A stretch of 55,838 bases of DNA from positions 1 to 55,838 of the forward strand of contig AFHY01000005.1 in assembly GCA_000213395.2 (NCBI GenBank), given 5' to 3'. The notes beneath the pieces are model-generated. The model searched no databases. It was not told the origin of the DNA and worked only from the letters and a program-made list of their open reading frames with translations. This stretch comes from a gamma proteobacterium SCGC AAA007-O20. GTDB taxonomy: Bacteria > Pseudomonadota > Gammaproteobacteria > PS1 > Pseudothioglobaceae. A program made the position numbers and the translations under genes. Positions 25,755-35,418 of this stretch are shown here, one piece after another; within the stretch, counting starts at the first letter, position 1, and every line of letters starts with the position of its first letter.

Positions 25755-28118
25755 CTACTTAGTTAATGAGATAAATAATTGTGGTAATCGCTCAGGCAAT
25801 TTTTTAATATCATCAATCACCATAAAACGATTTTTACCAAAAATTCTTGCTACATATTCATCTGCATAAGGGTCAAGGCTGATACAAAATGTCACAATCC
25901 CTCGAGCTCTTAATTCTTCTACAGCTTTTTTTGCATCCATGCGCAAGTGTTGTGGATCATCCACATCGATATCGGCTGGCTCCCCATCTGTCAGAACTAA
26001 GAGTATCTTTTTAGTAGAAGATTGCGTCAATAAATCAACACCTGCATGTCGTATTGCTGTTCCCATTCGTGTTGATAAGCCTCCTTTGATACCTGCTAAA
26101 CGTGCTTTTACTTCGTCATTAAAACTATGATGAAATGGCTTGAATCGATAATACTGAACATCATGCCTTGAGTCTGATGCAAAACCCGAAATCGTTAAAT
26201 TATCACCAATCTTATTGATTGCCCAAGAAAGCAATGAAGTAGCTTCTTGCATCAACTCCAAAATGCTACGTTCACTGCCAACAACCATATCGTTGGTGGA
26301 TTCAGACAAATCCATCAAAAGGTTAACTGCAACATCTCTGGTGTGTTGAATTTTTTTAACATATATCCTATCTGATGGAGTAATTCCAATTCTAATATCA
26401 GCAATCGCAGTAACACACTCATCAATATCAAGCTCACTTCCCTCTTGCTGCTTCTTCAGCTTAACCAAACCCTGAGGCTGAAGTTGATCAATTGCATTTT
26501 TTAGTCGATTAGCAACCGGTTTATAGGTTTTCAAAATCTTGTCAATCACCTTCGGGTCACCTTTACGTACCTGCCTCTCATACAAAGTTACCCAGTTTGG
26601 TCTATAAAGTTGCAGTTGATAATCCCATTCATTGTAATGAAAAGGTTCACTGATAGGCTCTTTACCCTCAAGTTCATTCAAACTTACTCCATCAAGTTCA
26701 TCAGGGAAGTATTCAGAATCAAGTGTCCAAATCTCTTGCGCATCATCGCCAGCTGTTTCAACGTCGAGTTCGTTCCACATCTCCATGATATTAACATTAC
26801 GGCGAACTTGCCTTTGACTGACAGGCACATAGTCGTTTCCTTCAGATAGCCAATCTAGCTCTTCATACTCCCATATATAGCGATTGTCATCTCTATATTG
26901 GATTGGAGTTGCTACTAGAGCTGAAGCACTAATTTTTACATCTGTCTCTGATTTAATGATTTCATAGTAACTCAAGCCTAAATCGTAACTCATCTCTGAG
27001 AATTCACCCCTTTCCGCCATTTTTTTTCTAAACTTTATAAGGAAGTCTTTATTAAATTTTTGTTTTGCTTGGTAACTCGAATCAAGTGTGGCTCTTGAAA
27101 AATCTACAAGGTCAGCAATAAATGAGTTGTATTCTTTTAAATCTTCATCATCAGGGTGTAAGGCAATCCAAAATTTTTTCATGCCTGGGAACTTCTTAAT
27201 TGTATTGAGCTCAACCCTCAGGTCTTCAATTAATGAGATGCAGGCGACTTGTAAAGGATTTAAATCATCTCCCTTAAAGGCAGAAGTTGTTTGAATAATG
27301 TGTGCGGCTGCATGAGCACAAACAGCTCGATAGCAGTCAACACCTGCAACAACTTTACCAGAAGCATGAGTATAGTCATCATAGGCATCCGGGATATGCA
27401 TAATGCCATATTCGATATAAGGCCTTAATCCCTTTTTGGTTTCATAATCACCTGAGGTTGGACGGAGGAAAAAATCACGGTTATAAAAGGCTCTAAGGTA
27501 AAACTGCAATTTTCTTTGGTTATCAATAAAAAGTGTGCCTCGTCTCTCTTGCTCAAGAATTTGCATGGATTCTGCACTACTTAATTCGAAGTAGGCGATC
27601 TGCGCTTTGAAATCACGATTAAAGGTCTCTGCCCCATAAAGTACCCATCGCCTCAAACCACCTAGTGTTAATTTACTGGTTAACTGGTCAATATGACTGA
27701 GCATTGGGCGCATTCCACGAGGCGCTAAAGAAATCATTCGTTCCATCAAGCGTAAATAGCCCTTCATCAGGTCAAGATCACTCATGCGCTTTGCAACAGT
27801 AGGAAGACTAGAGAGCATTAACGCCAAAACAGATGCAGAGGTTTGTGAGGACATTTTCATGGTCGATAAGACAATCTCACCTATTATTGACTCACCTACC
27901 TCTTTAACAACCATAGGTGTTTCCTCTAAAAAGGAAATCACCATATCTTCACCCTTTCCCATACTGTTAAGAGCACCTGCACCATCAAGATACACTTTTA
28001 ATCCATTAGGGCTCATCACTTTTGATGCCTCTATAAAACTTCCCGTTAAAGCATCATGAAGAACATCAGAAGGGTTGGTGAACTTATGTTCAAAATCTGA
28101 GAGTTGTATGGCACTCAT
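25755..28118 (-). CDS. cbbO: RuBisCO activation protein CbbO
   Basis: A 787-aa partner of the AAA+ protein CbbQ; together they remodel inhibited RuBisCO by removing tight-binding sugar phosphates from the active sites. The C-terminal von Willebrand A domain (residues about 590-787) keeps the MIDAS metal site: DLSES near 598, a Thr in GLSTRMGTAIRHAG and LTDGEPADIDV near 710. The large N-terminal part is the CbbO/NorD-type region. It follows cbbQ by 11 bases. A NorD-type role in nitric-oxide reductase maturation is excluded by the cbb context. Confidence 0.92.
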   Translation of the reverse strand: MSAIQLSDFEHKFTNPSDVLHDALTGSFIEASKVMSPNGLKVYLDGAGALNSMGKGEDMVISFLEETPMVVKEVGESIIGEIVLSTMKMSSQTSASVLALMLSSLPTVAKRMSDLDLMKGYLRLMERMISLAPRGMRPMLSHIDQLTSKLTLGGLRRWVLYGAETFNRDFKAQIAYFELSSAESMQILEQERRGTLFIDNQRKLQFYLRAFYNRDFFLRPTSGDYETKKGLRPYIEYGIMHIPDAYDDYTHASGKVVAGVDCYRAVCAHAAAHIIQTTSAFKGDDLNPLQVACISLIEDLRVELNTIKKFPGMKKFWIALHPDDEDLKEYNSFIADLVDFSRATLDSSYQAKQKFNKDFLIKFRKKMAERGEFSEMSYDLGLSYYEIIKSETDVKISASALVATPIQYRDDNRYIWEYEELDWLSEGNDYVPVSQRQVRRNVNIMEMWNELDVETAGDDAQEIWTLDSEYFPDELDGVSLNELEGKEPISEPFHYNEWDYQLQLYRPNWVTLYERQVRKGDPKVIDKILKTYKPVANRLKNAIDQLQPQGLVKLKKQQEGSELDIDECVTAIADIRIGITPSDRIYVKKIQHTRDVAVNLLMDLSESTNDMVVGSERSILELMQEATSLLSWAINKIGDNLTISGFASDSRHDVQYYRFKPFHHSFNDEVKARLAGIKGGLSTRMGTAIRHAGVDLLTQSSTKKILLVLTDGEPADIDVDDPQHLRMDAKKAVEELRARGIVTFCISLDPYADEYVARIFGKNRFMVIDDIKKLPERLPQLFISLTK

Positions 28119-28129
28119 AATTAAGTTTT

Positions 28130-28933
28130 TTACTCAAAAAAAGTATCGATCGCAGCGTATAAAGTATCCACAATGTCTAAATCATCAGTTATTGGATTAA
28201 CCATCGCAATTTTACAAGCTGATTTTTTTTCAACCTTATCAGCAATTAATTGCCCTGCATATACACATAAACGAGTTGATATACCTTCATCCAGACCATG
28301 GCCAACCAGATTTCTTGCTCTTTGAGCAATTTGTACTAATTTCAATGCAGTCTTTTCATCTATCCCTGATTCTTTAGAAACAATATGAGCTTCAGTTTTT
28401 TCATCGGGAAATTGGAAGTTGAAACCACAAAATCTCTGTTTTGTTGACTGTTTTAAATCTTTCATCAAGTTTTGATAGCCAGGGTTATATGAAATAACCA
28501 ATTGAAAATCGGGATGAGCTTCAATCAACTCACCTTTTTTATCAAGCGGCAATGTACGACGATAATCCGTTAATGGATGAATGACAACTGTAGTATCTTG
28601 TCTGGCTTCAACCACTTCATCTAAATAACAAATACCACCGTAACGAGCAGCCATTGCTAGCGGACCATCTTTCCAAATTGTTCCCTCTTTATCAAGCAAG
28701 AAGCGACCAACTAAGTCACTGGCTGACATGTCTTCATTACAGGCAACCGTAATTAATGGCTTACCTAATTTGTATGCCATATATTCAACAAATCGAGACT
28801 TACCACAGCCAGTCGGGCCTTTTAACATCACTGGCATACGATTCGTATAAGCTGCTTTATACATCTCAATTTCATCAGATTGAGACTGATAAAAAGGTTC
28901 TTCTGAGATTTTATATTGATCTAATTTACCCAT
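28130..28933 (-). CDS. cbbQ: RuBisCO activase AAA+ subunit CbbQ
   Basis: A MoxR-type AAA+ ATPase of about 267 aa. Seen: Walker A GPTGCGKSRF near residue 41, Walker B ICYLDEVVEA near 101, sensor 1 VISYNPGYQN near 150 and an Arg finger region. The start at 28933 (MGKLDQYK) is preceded by a strong AAAGGGGA ribosome-binding site; the track start at 28963 lies in the preceding terminator and is unlikely. It pairs with CbbO and makes this a cbbLSQO (form IAq-like) cluster. Confidence 0.93.
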   Translation of the reverse strand: MGKLDQYKISEEPFYQSQSDEIEMYKAAYTNRMPVMLKGPTGCGKSRFVEYMAYKLGKPLITVACNEDMSASDLVGRFLLDKEGTIWKDGPLAMAARYGGICYLDEVVEARQDTTVVIHPLTDYRRTLPLDKKGELIEAHPDFQLVISYNPGYQNLMKDLKQSTKQRFCGFNFQFPDEKTEAHIVSKESGIDEKTALKLVQIAQRARNLVGHGLDEGISTRLCVYAGQLIADKVEKKSACKIAMVNPITDDLDIVDTLYAAIDTFFE

Positions 28934-28947
28934 ATATTTCCCCTTTG

Positions 28948-28977
28948 AAAAAAACCCCTGCACTCAGACAAGGGTTT
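28948..28977 (-). terminator. Intrinsic terminator/attenuator between cbbS and cbbQ
   Basis: On the minus strand AAACCCTTG and CAGGGGTTT form a nine-base-pair stem (one G-U pair) around an eight-base loop, followed by seven T residues. It lies directly before the cbbQ ribosome-binding site. Such an element would leave cbbL and cbbS transcripts more abundant than cbbQO, as expected for enzyme versus activase. Confidence 0.75.
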
Positions 28978-29007
28978 ATCCAATCAAGCTAAGTTGATTT
29001 TACTTGA

Positions 29008-29367
29008 TTATTTAAAACCTTTACCCCTGTAAATAACCATTGATGCACCTTGTGATTGCGCATAGTTGTCATAACCAATTAAACGAACATGGTTATCTGG
29101 GTTTGCATCGTGACAAGCTTTGCATTCCGCAAGGATTGTATCAACATCTGTCTCACCAAACATCGGCAGTTTCCACATATACCAGTAATTTTGCATTGCA
29201 TTTTCTACCTCAGTATGCTCTATTCCGGGATTATATCCTTGATTTACAATATACTGCACTTGCTCGCGAATTTGCTTATCGGTCATTGCAGGTAGGTACG
29301 AAAATGTTTCGAATTTTCTACTCGCGTTATCTGTTAAACGAGAGGGGTAATCTTGAATTGCGCTCAT
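29008..29367 (-). CDS. cbbS: RuBisCO form I small subunit
   Basis: A 119-aa small subunit of the L8S8 RuBisCO. The segment [20 protein letters not shown] near residue 55 and the ending [23 protein letters not shown] are typical of proteobacterial form IA small subunits. It lies 56 bases after cbbL and before cbbQ. The presence of CbbS rules out form II for this locus. Confidence 0.95.
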   Translation of the reverse strand: MSAIQDYPSRLTDNASRKFETFSYLPAMTDKQIREQVQYIVNQGYNPGIEHTEVENAMQNYWYMWKLPMFGETDVDTILAECKACHDANPDNHVRLIGYDNYAQSQGASMVIYRGKGFK

Positions 29368-29423
29368 AATATTTTCCTTCTATTAGTTTCTCAGGAAAGT
29401 AATTCTTTCCTGATTAATTTATA

Positions 29424-30845
29424 TTATTTATGTTGAATATCTAGCTTATCAACTGTATCAAACTCGAACTTGATTTCTTTCCAAGTTTCCATTGCTACTT
29501 TAAGTTCAGGTGAATGTTTCGCTGCGCTTGTAAGAATATCCTTTGACTCTTTCTCTAATTCACGACCTGCATTACGCGCCTCAACACATGCCTCAACCGC
29601 AACACGATTTGCAGCCGCACCTGCAGCGTTACCCCAAGGGTGGCCAAGGGTACCACCACCAAACTGTAATACTGAGTCATCACCAAAAATGTTAACTAGT
29701 GCTGGCATATGCCATACATGGATTCCTCCAGAGGCAACGGGTAGCATACCCGGCATTGAACCAAAGTCTTGATCAAAGAAGATACCTCTCGAGCGGTCCT
29801 CTTTAATGAACCTGTCACGCATACAGTCAATCCAACCTAGTGTTGAATCTCTATCGCCTTCAAGTTTTCCTACAACAGTACCTGAATGCATGTGATCACC
29901 TCCAGAAAGACGCAAACATTTAGCTAATACACGGAAATGAATACCGTGGTGTGGGTTTCTGTCAACAACTGCGTGCATTGCACGGTGGATATGAAGTAGT
30001 AAGCCGTTGTCACGACACCAGTTCGCAAGACCTGTATTAGCTGTAAAACCTGCAGTAAAGAAGTCATGCATAATAATTGGCGTACCAAGCTCTTTGGCAT
30101 ATTCGGCACGCTTATACATTTCCTCAGGGGTTGCTGCAGTAACATTCATGTAGTGACCTTTGCGCTCTCCCGTCTCTTTTTCAGCTTTTTCAATGGCATC
30201 TTGAACAAAAGTGAAACGATCTCTCCAACGCATAAACGGTTGTGAATTAACGTTTTCGTCATCCTTTGTAAAGTCAAGACCACCTCGAAGACCTTCATAA
30301 CAGGCACGGCCATAGTTTTTAGCAGAAAGACCCAACTTAGGTTTAATTGTGCAACCCAACAATGGGCGACCATATTTGTTCATTTTGTCTCTTTCAACCT
30401 GGATACCATTTGGCGGTCCACCGCAAGTCATTACGTATGCAATCGGGAAACGAATATCTTCAAGTCTAAGAGCCCTTAGTGCCTTAAAACCAAAAACATT
30501 ACCAACAAGAGAGGTAAGAACATTAACGATCGAACCTTCTTCAAACAAATCAATCGGGTATGCAATGAATGCGTATATTTCGTCATCAGATCCTGGAACA
30601 TCCTCAATACGGTAGGCGCGACCCTTATAGTAATCAAGATCTGTTAATAAATCTGTCCAGACTGTCGTCCAGGTACCTGTTGAAGACTCAGCCGCTACAG
30701 CTGCAGCAACCTCCTCTCTTGGTACACCAGGCTGTGGTGTTATTTTAAAGCATGCTAGAATATCCGTATCTTTCGGTTGATATTCTGGCATCCAATAGGT
30801 GTCGCGATATTCTTTTACACCAGCATCGTAACCTTTCTTAGCCAT
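29424..30845 (-). CDS. cbbL: RuBisCO form I large subunit
   Basis: A 473-aa catalytic subunit that carboxylates ribulose bisphosphate in the Calvin cycle. Seen: [18 protein letters not shown] with the active-site Lys, the carbamylated Lys motif [17 protein letters not shown] near residue 200, the catalytic His region HIHRAMHAV near 292 and the phosphate-binding [13 protein letters not shown] near 400. Form I length and sequence, probably form IA. A strong GGGAGG ribosome-binding site precedes the ATG. It is divergent from cbbR, which is the usual arrangement. It shows capacity for autotrophy. Confidence 0.97.
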   Translation of the reverse strand: MAKKGYDAGVKEYRDTYWMPEYQPKDTDILACFKITPQPGVPREEVAAAVAAESSTGTWTTVWTDLLTDLDYYKGRAYRIEDVPGSDDEIYAFIAYPIDLFEEGSIVNVLTSLVGNVFGFKALRALRLEDIRFPIAYVMTCGGPPNGIQVERDKMNKYGRPLLGCTIKPKLGLSAKNYGRACYEGLRGGLDFTKDDENVNSQPFMRWRDRFTFVQDAIEKAEKETGERKGHYMNVTAATPEEMYKRAEYAKELGTPIIMHDFFTAGFTANTGLANWCRDNGLLLHIHRAMHAVVDRNPHHGIHFRVLAKCLRLSGGDHMHSGTVVGKLEGDRDSTLGWIDCMRDRFIKEDRSRGIFFDQDFGSMPGMLPVASGGIHVWHMPALVNIFGDDSVLQFGGGTLGHPWGNAAGAAANRVAVEACVEARNAGRELEKESKDILTSAAKHSPELKVAMETWKEIKFEFDTVDKLDIQHK

Positions 30846-30896
30846 AATCGTGCCCTCCCATGAGCGTTGATTAAAAAACTCAATTATAGAAGTTAT

Positions 30897-30923
30897 AATA
30901 AATAATGTAAAATAATATTTATT
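30897..30923. promoter_or_regulatory. Candidate CbbR site between cbbR and cbbL
   Basis: AATAAATA-N11-TATTTATT is an inverted repeat with T-N11-A geometry inside the 100-base divergent promoter region, in keeping with LysR-type operators. It consists almost only of A and T, so it could be chance in this AT-rich gap. Confidence 0.35.
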
Positions 30924-30945
30924 TATAAAATAATAATATTATATT

Positions 30946-31824
30946 ATGATTAATTACACCTTAAAACAGCTCTATAGTTTTGAAGCAGTTGTTAGACTGG
31001 GAGGCTTCACCAGCGCAAGCAAAGAACTTCATATTACACAACCTGCAGTATACATGCAGGTACAACAATTACAGAAAAATATTGGAGCAAAACTATTTAA
31101 TATTAATGGAAAAACAATTACTCCTACCTTTATTGGTAAGAAGATTTATGAAACTGCAGTAAGAGCTATTAATGTTGTAGAAAATTCAAAACTGGAAATC
31201 GAACAAAACTTAAATCCAGATTCTGGTCACCTTCAAATTGCAGTTGCCACAACTGCTAACTCATTTGTAAGTCGACTGCTATCAAGATTTAAAAAAGAAT
31301 ATCCTAAAATGACTTTTTACATTGATGTTACCAACCGCCATGCATTATTAGATAACCTCAAGAATAATAATGCAGATCTAGTGATTATGGGAGAGCCTCC
31401 CAAAAACATTCCATTGATTTCCAGCGCTTTTATGAAGAACCCATTGATCGCTATAGTACATCCAGATAATGAATTACTGACTAAGAAAAATATTTCTATC
31501 AAAGACTTAAATAAAGAAATTTTACTGACTCGAGAAATTGGCTCAGGTACACGTATTACAATTGAACGTTTTACGGGCTTGGATTTCAACTCTGATATCC
31601 AAATTAACTCTAATGAAGCAATCGTTGAAGCGGTTCAAGCTGGCTTAGGAATTGGCTTTGTTTCAAAACATTCTGTTAGTTTACAACTAAAAAACAACAT
31701 CATTAAGCAGCTAGATGTTGCCCCATTTCCTATCATCAGGCAATGGCATATTGTTCATCACGCTGAAGCTGAATTGTCTCCAATTGCTAGACGTTTTAAA
31801 CAGTTCGTTATTGATAATACCTAG
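30946..31824 (+). CDS. cbbR: LysR-type regulator of the Calvin cycle genes
   Basis: A 292-aa LysR regulator: an N-terminal helix-turn-helix (QLYSFEAVVRLGGFTSASKELHITQPAVYMQVQQL) and a periplasmic-binding-protein-like effector domain with GIGFVSKHS near residue 240. Divergent from cbbL with a 100-base gap, hence the assignment as CbbR, which senses the reduced/phosphorylated metabolite state and activates cbb transcription. The sequence alone gives LysR; the name rests on position. Confidence 0.9.
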   Translation: MINYTLKQLYSFEAVVRLGGFTSASKELHITQPAVYMQVQQLQKNIGAKLFNINGKTITPTFIGKKIYETAVRAINVVENSKLEIEQNLNPDSGHLQIAVATTANSFVSRLLSRFKKEYPKMTFYIDVTNRHALLDNLKNNNADLVIMGEPPKNIPLISSAFMKNPLIAIVHPDNELLTKKNISIKDLNKEILLTREIGSGTRITIERFTGLDFNSDIQINSNEAIVEAVQAGLGIGFVSKHSVSLQLKNNIIKQLDVAPFPIIRQWHIVHHAEAELSPIARRFKQFVIDNT

Positions 31825-31844
31825 TTTGATAAGATTTAACATAA

Positions 31845-33029
31845 TCAGCTGCGATATTCTGCGTTAATTTTAACGTAATCATAAGAAAGGTCAGTTGTCC
31901 AAACAATTTCAGAAGATGATGATTTACCCATCTCGATGTGAATCACAATCTCGGATTTTGACATCTCGACACTACCCGCTTCCTCGGTGTATTCCTTATC
32001 TAGTTCACCGGCAGTAATAATTGACAAATTATTTAAATAAATATTAATATTTTCAATGACTAGCCCATTTACTTTTGAACGGCCTACTGCCGCCAATATC
32101 CGACCCCAATTTGCATCACTTGCAAAAAGCGCAGTCTTGACTAACGGTGAATGGGCAACTGTATATGCGACTTCTAAACACTCTTCATCTGTATCCAAGC
32201 CGCTAGCGCAAATTTCAACAAATTTGGTGGCGCCCTCTCCATCCTTAACAATCATTTTTGATAAAACTTTCGTCAACTCATTAAGCGCCAATTGAAAATC
32301 TTTTAAACAATCACTCAGCTGAACACCGGACTGGTTGGTGGCACTTAAAGTACAGGCGTCATTTGTTGAAGTGTCACCGTCAACTGTAATTCGATTAAAT
32401 GATTGGTTGACTGATAATGATAGACAGTCTTGCAATTCTTTTTGAGAGGCACCTATATCAGTAAAAATAAAGCTCAACATCGTTGCCATATCAGGCCTAA
32501 TCATGCCAGAGCCTTTAGCTATACCTGTAAGTGTTATTGCTTTTCCATCCACTTCAAATGATATTGAGTAGCCCTTTTCAACCAAATCTGTTGTCAAGAT
32601 TCCCTTAGCAACTTCATTAATTGAGCTATCAGATAATTGACTTACTGCCCTGTGAATACCTGACTCAAAATTAGATAAATCTAGTTGTTGACCTATGACG
32701 CCTGTTGAAAAAGGAATAATATGTTCAGTTTTAATGTTAAGCTCATTTGCTAATATTTCGCAAGCTTTAATAGTGTTTTCCAAACCCTTTTCACCAGTAC
32801 CAGCGTTTGCATTGCCGCTATTAATTAACAAAGCCCTAGGATTGTTTTGTAGATGATTTTTTGCAACCAAAACTGGCGCTGCGCAAAAAATATTTTGAGT
32901 AAAAACAGCTGCAGTTTCGCTACCCTCAATCAATGAAATAACAGACAAATCCAAGTCATCATTGTTTTTGATACCAGCATTAACCGCCGCACAAGATACA
33001 CCTTTAATATTTAACAATGAGTCGCTCAT
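31845..33029 (-). CDS. argJ: Glutamate N-acetyltransferase/ornithine acetyltransferase
   Basis: A 394-aa enzyme that recycles the acetyl group in arginine synthesis. The autocatalytic cleavage site is visible at MIRPDMATMLSFIFTD near residue 183 (Ala-Thr), giving alpha and beta chains with Thr as nucleophile. NSGNANAGTGEKG near residue 70 and TVDGDTSTNDACTL near 215 are conserved. It is a single gene, convergent with cbbR. Confidence 0.95.
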   Translation of the reverse strand: MSDSLLNIKGVSCAAVNAGIKNNDDLDLSVISLIEGSETAAVFTQNIFCAAPVLVAKNHLQNNPRALLINSGNANAGTGEKGLENTIKACEILANELNIKTEHIIPFSTGVIGQQLDLSNFESGIHRAVSQLSDSSINEVAKGILTTDLVEKGYSISFEVDGKAITLTGIAKGSGMIRPDMATMLSFIFTDIGASQKELQDCLSLSVNQSFNRITVDGDTSTNDACTLSATNQSGVQLSDCLKDFQLALNELTKVLSKMIVKDGEGATKFVEICASGLDTDEECLEVAYTVAHSPLVKTALFASDANWGRILAAVGRSKVNGLVIENINIYLNNLSIITAGELDKEYTEEAGSVEMSKSEIVIHIEMGKSSSSEIVWTTDLSYDYVKINAEYRS

Positions 33030-33195
33030 TAACAGTAATATACCTCAATTTAGTTATAAGGGATTTTACTGACAAGGGAGCTTTGCATTAATAATATTTG
33101 ATCTGGAAACTATAAAATACAGATTTAATCCATTTACTCACAGCCACTACAATTAGAGATCATAGTAACTGTGATAAATATTATCGATATTTTTT

Positions 33196-34020
33196 TTACT
33201 TAGTAACAATTTTCTTATTGTAAAAAAACCAATAGCCGAACATCGAGAAAGTGAACAAATATTGCACAATAAACTGAATCCATTCAGGCTTAGAATACCA
33301 GCCAAATAGTACATGGAATGGAATACCTAAAGAACCATTTTTATGACTCAATACTGTATTTGAAACATTAAAGGCCTTATTAAAAATATAATTATCCGAC
33401 ATAATCATGCCATATCCTTTCATGGCTGAAAAACCCTCATGTATAGAATAGCCCAACAAATACCCTGCTTGCAAAATAAGATAGGCTAAAGTAATCTTAA
33501 ATAAGAGCGATAAATTTATCTTAACTAAAGAATAGAATATCAATATAGATAGTATTAGAGCCGATACAATTCCCATACTAACTACTTCAAATGGATATTT
33601 GCCTGCAAATGAAAAGATAGCAATTTCAGTGCCTTCACGCGCAATAATGATAAGTGAAATCCAAAACAAAGCATTTGCAGAAACACTTTGACCCACTTGA
33701 TCTTTAATGTATTGTGTCATGTGGGTTCCATGACGAATCATCCAAACAATAAAAAATGATACAAGCAATAAAGCAACTAAACTAGCGACACTTTCCCATA
33801 GTTTTGTTAAACTTGAGACACCACCCAGATATTCAGAAAATAGACTTAACAACAAGCCAAGAATGACAGAAATAATTAAACCTGCAACAGTTCCTTGTAT
33901 AACTTTATTTTTTAAATGTCCTTGATCAATTGAAGTGATATATTTCAAAGTAATAGCAATTAAAAGAAAGGCTTCTAATCCTTCTCTAAATCCCATGATA
34001 AAGCTTGGCATTTGTGTCAT
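33196..34020 (-). CDS. FTR1-family iron permease
   Basis: A 274-aa membrane protein with seven hydrophobic helices. The two iron-coordinating REGxE motifs are FREGLEAFLL near residue 12 and AREGTEIAIF near 127. FTR1 proteins (EfeU type in bacteria) import iron across the cytoplasmic membrane, usually with EfeO/EfeB or with cytochromes that oxidise Fe(II). Here no such partner is adjacent. Two Fur-like boxes lie upstream at 34083-34160, so control by iron is likely. Confidence 0.9.
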   Translation of the reverse strand: MTQMPSFIMGFREGLEAFLLIAITLKYITSIDQGHLKNKVIQGTVAGLIISVILGLLLSLFSEYLGGVSSLTKLWESVASLVALLLVSFFIVWMIRHGTHMTQYIKDQVGQSVSANALFWISLIIIAREGTEIAIFSFAGKYPFEVVSMGIVSALILSILIFYSLVKINLSLLFKITLAYLILQAGYLLGYSIHEGFSAMKGYGMIMSDNYIFNKAFNVSNTVLSHKNGSLGIPFHVLFGWYSKPEWIQFIVQYLFTFSMFGYWFFYNKKIVTK

Positions 34021-34082
34021 TATATTTCCCTAAGTATTTATAAAATTATCATCACTAATATTGCCTTGTATTATTAAATTAC

Positions 34083-34160
34083 AAATGCAAATAAGAATGA
34101 TTCGCATTATTATAAACTATTAAATTCTAAATGCAAATAATAATGATTCGCATTATTATA
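34083..34160 (-). promoter_or_regulatory. Tandem Fur-box repeat upstream of FTR1
   Basis: A 32-base sequence (core AATGATTCGCATTATTATA) occurs twice, at 34083-34114 and 34129-34160, with one mismatch and a 46-base period. Each copy holds an AATGATTcGCATT palindrome like the gammaproteobacterial Fur box. The pair lies 63-140 bases before the FTR1 start codon, as expected for iron-dependent repression. Confidence 0.75.
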
Positions 34161-34232
34161 TACAAAAAAAATATTTATAAACAATTAGGAAATAAATTAT
34201 TTTGGAAGGTTTATAGCTAAAAAAAATACTGA

Positions 34233-35402
34233 TTATTGAATTATAGGCAACTCTTCAGATGCTCTATTGGTAAGCCATTCTGGACCATTTTCGGTAATCA
34301 CAATGTTTTCTTCATGGACCATTTCCTTTCCATGTAGATATTCCATACCTGGTTCTAGAGTTAAGATAACTCCTGGCTCAAGAATTGTATTGTCTGTTGC
34401 TGTGTTTGACGGCCATTCAGTAAGTTGAAGTCCTAGACCATGTCCAAGCCTTCCAACTGAGTTTCCCATAGCGCCACCCTTTTGCATGACATTATTCATT
34501 GCATGATATACATCGGTTGTCGTATGACCTACTTGAGCTGCATTGAAGCCAGCATCAGTCGCATCAAAGACAACCTTGTATGCCCTTTTAGCTTCATCAC
34601 AAATAAAGCCGAATGCATAATTCCGATCAAAATCACAGAAATAGCTATCAAAGACTGATCCTGTATCAACAATAAATAGATCGCCCTCTTCTATGATTTT
34701 ATCCCCTGGTCCCATAATAATAGAGCCATAACCGTCTTTGCCAGACCCAGCAACCATATAAGGCGTGTCATCTACTCCTAAAGAAAGTAAATGTTGCTTA
34801 AACCTCTTACAATTTTCTTGCTCACTTTGACCAGCTTTTAATAGATGAGTTAAATCTTTAAAGCCCTGAGAGGTCAGTTGACAAATGTGTTTTATCTTGT
34901 CAATTTCTGCTGTTGACTTAATTAATCGAACTTTTCGTAATATTTTATTGGCATCTTTAATTTCTATTCCATCCAGCGATTTAACTAAGTTCTCGTAGTC
35001 ATCTAGCGGCATTCTTAAAACACTCTCTTGACTTTTGGGAACACCGAGACATTTATATTTTTTTGTTAAAGACTTAATAGTTGAGAGAAGTAGCGAAATA
35101 CCGTCATCCTCTGGGTTCGGAGATGTCCAAGTTTGAATGTCATCAAGCCAAGTTCCTCTCATTCCTGACTCACCGATTGTAGGGATAATGGCTTTAGGTT
35201 TGTTGCTACCCGGAATTAATACATACCAAGGGCGTGTTGGGCTTTGAAAAAATTGTGTCTTAAAGCCTGTGTAGTATTCGATGTCAACTTGTGTTGTCAA
35301 TAGAATGGCATCCATCCTTGACTCATGCATAAGCTTCTGAATGTTATTAAGTCGATTCTCATATTCAGAAACCTCGAAACCTCTTTTTGGGGGAATGATC
35401 AT
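34233..35402 (-). CDS. M24-family metallohydrolase (Xaa-Pro peptidase/creatinase-like)
   Basis: A 389-aa protein with a creatinase N-terminal domain (residues about 1-155) and the pita-bread M24 domain. All five metal ligands appear to be present: two Asp in FIVDTGSVFDSYFCDFDR near 225-240, His in RLGHGLGLQ near 305, Glu in TLEPGME near 342 and Glu in VHEENIVIT near 358. Family members are Xaa-Pro peptidases, creatinases or ectoine hydrolases. It precedes no peptide transporter, but it follows a DpaL-like lyase and an EamA transporter on the same strand, so catabolism of a modified amino acid is possible. Confidence 0.83.
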   Translation of the reverse strand: MIIPPKRGFEVSEYENRLNNIQKLMHESRMDAILLTTQVDIEYYTGFKTQFFQSPTRPWYVLIPGSNKPKAIIPTIGESGMRGTWLDDIQTWTSPNPEDDGISLLLSTIKSLTKKYKCLGVPKSQESVLRMPLDDYENLVKSLDGIEIKDANKILRKVRLIKSTAEIDKIKHICQLTSQGFKDLTHLLKAGQSEQENCKRFKQHLLSLGVDDTPYMVAGSGKDGYGSIIMGPGDKIIEEGDLFIVDTGSVFDSYFCDFDRNYAFGFICDEAKRAYKVVFDATDAGFNAAQVGHTTTDVYHAMNNVMQKGGAMGNSVGRLGHGLGLQLTEWPSNTATDNTILEPGVILTLEPGMEYLHGKEMVHEENIVITENGPEWLTNRASEELPIIQ

Positions 35403-35418
35403 CTTTGCTCCTTAATAA

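Noticed and set aside
34233-35402. M24 protein as DMSP lyase DddP or ectoine hydrolase DoeA
   Set aside because: The N-terminal domain does not resemble DddP as I recall it, and DoeB/EutBC partners are missing, so only the family level is supported.
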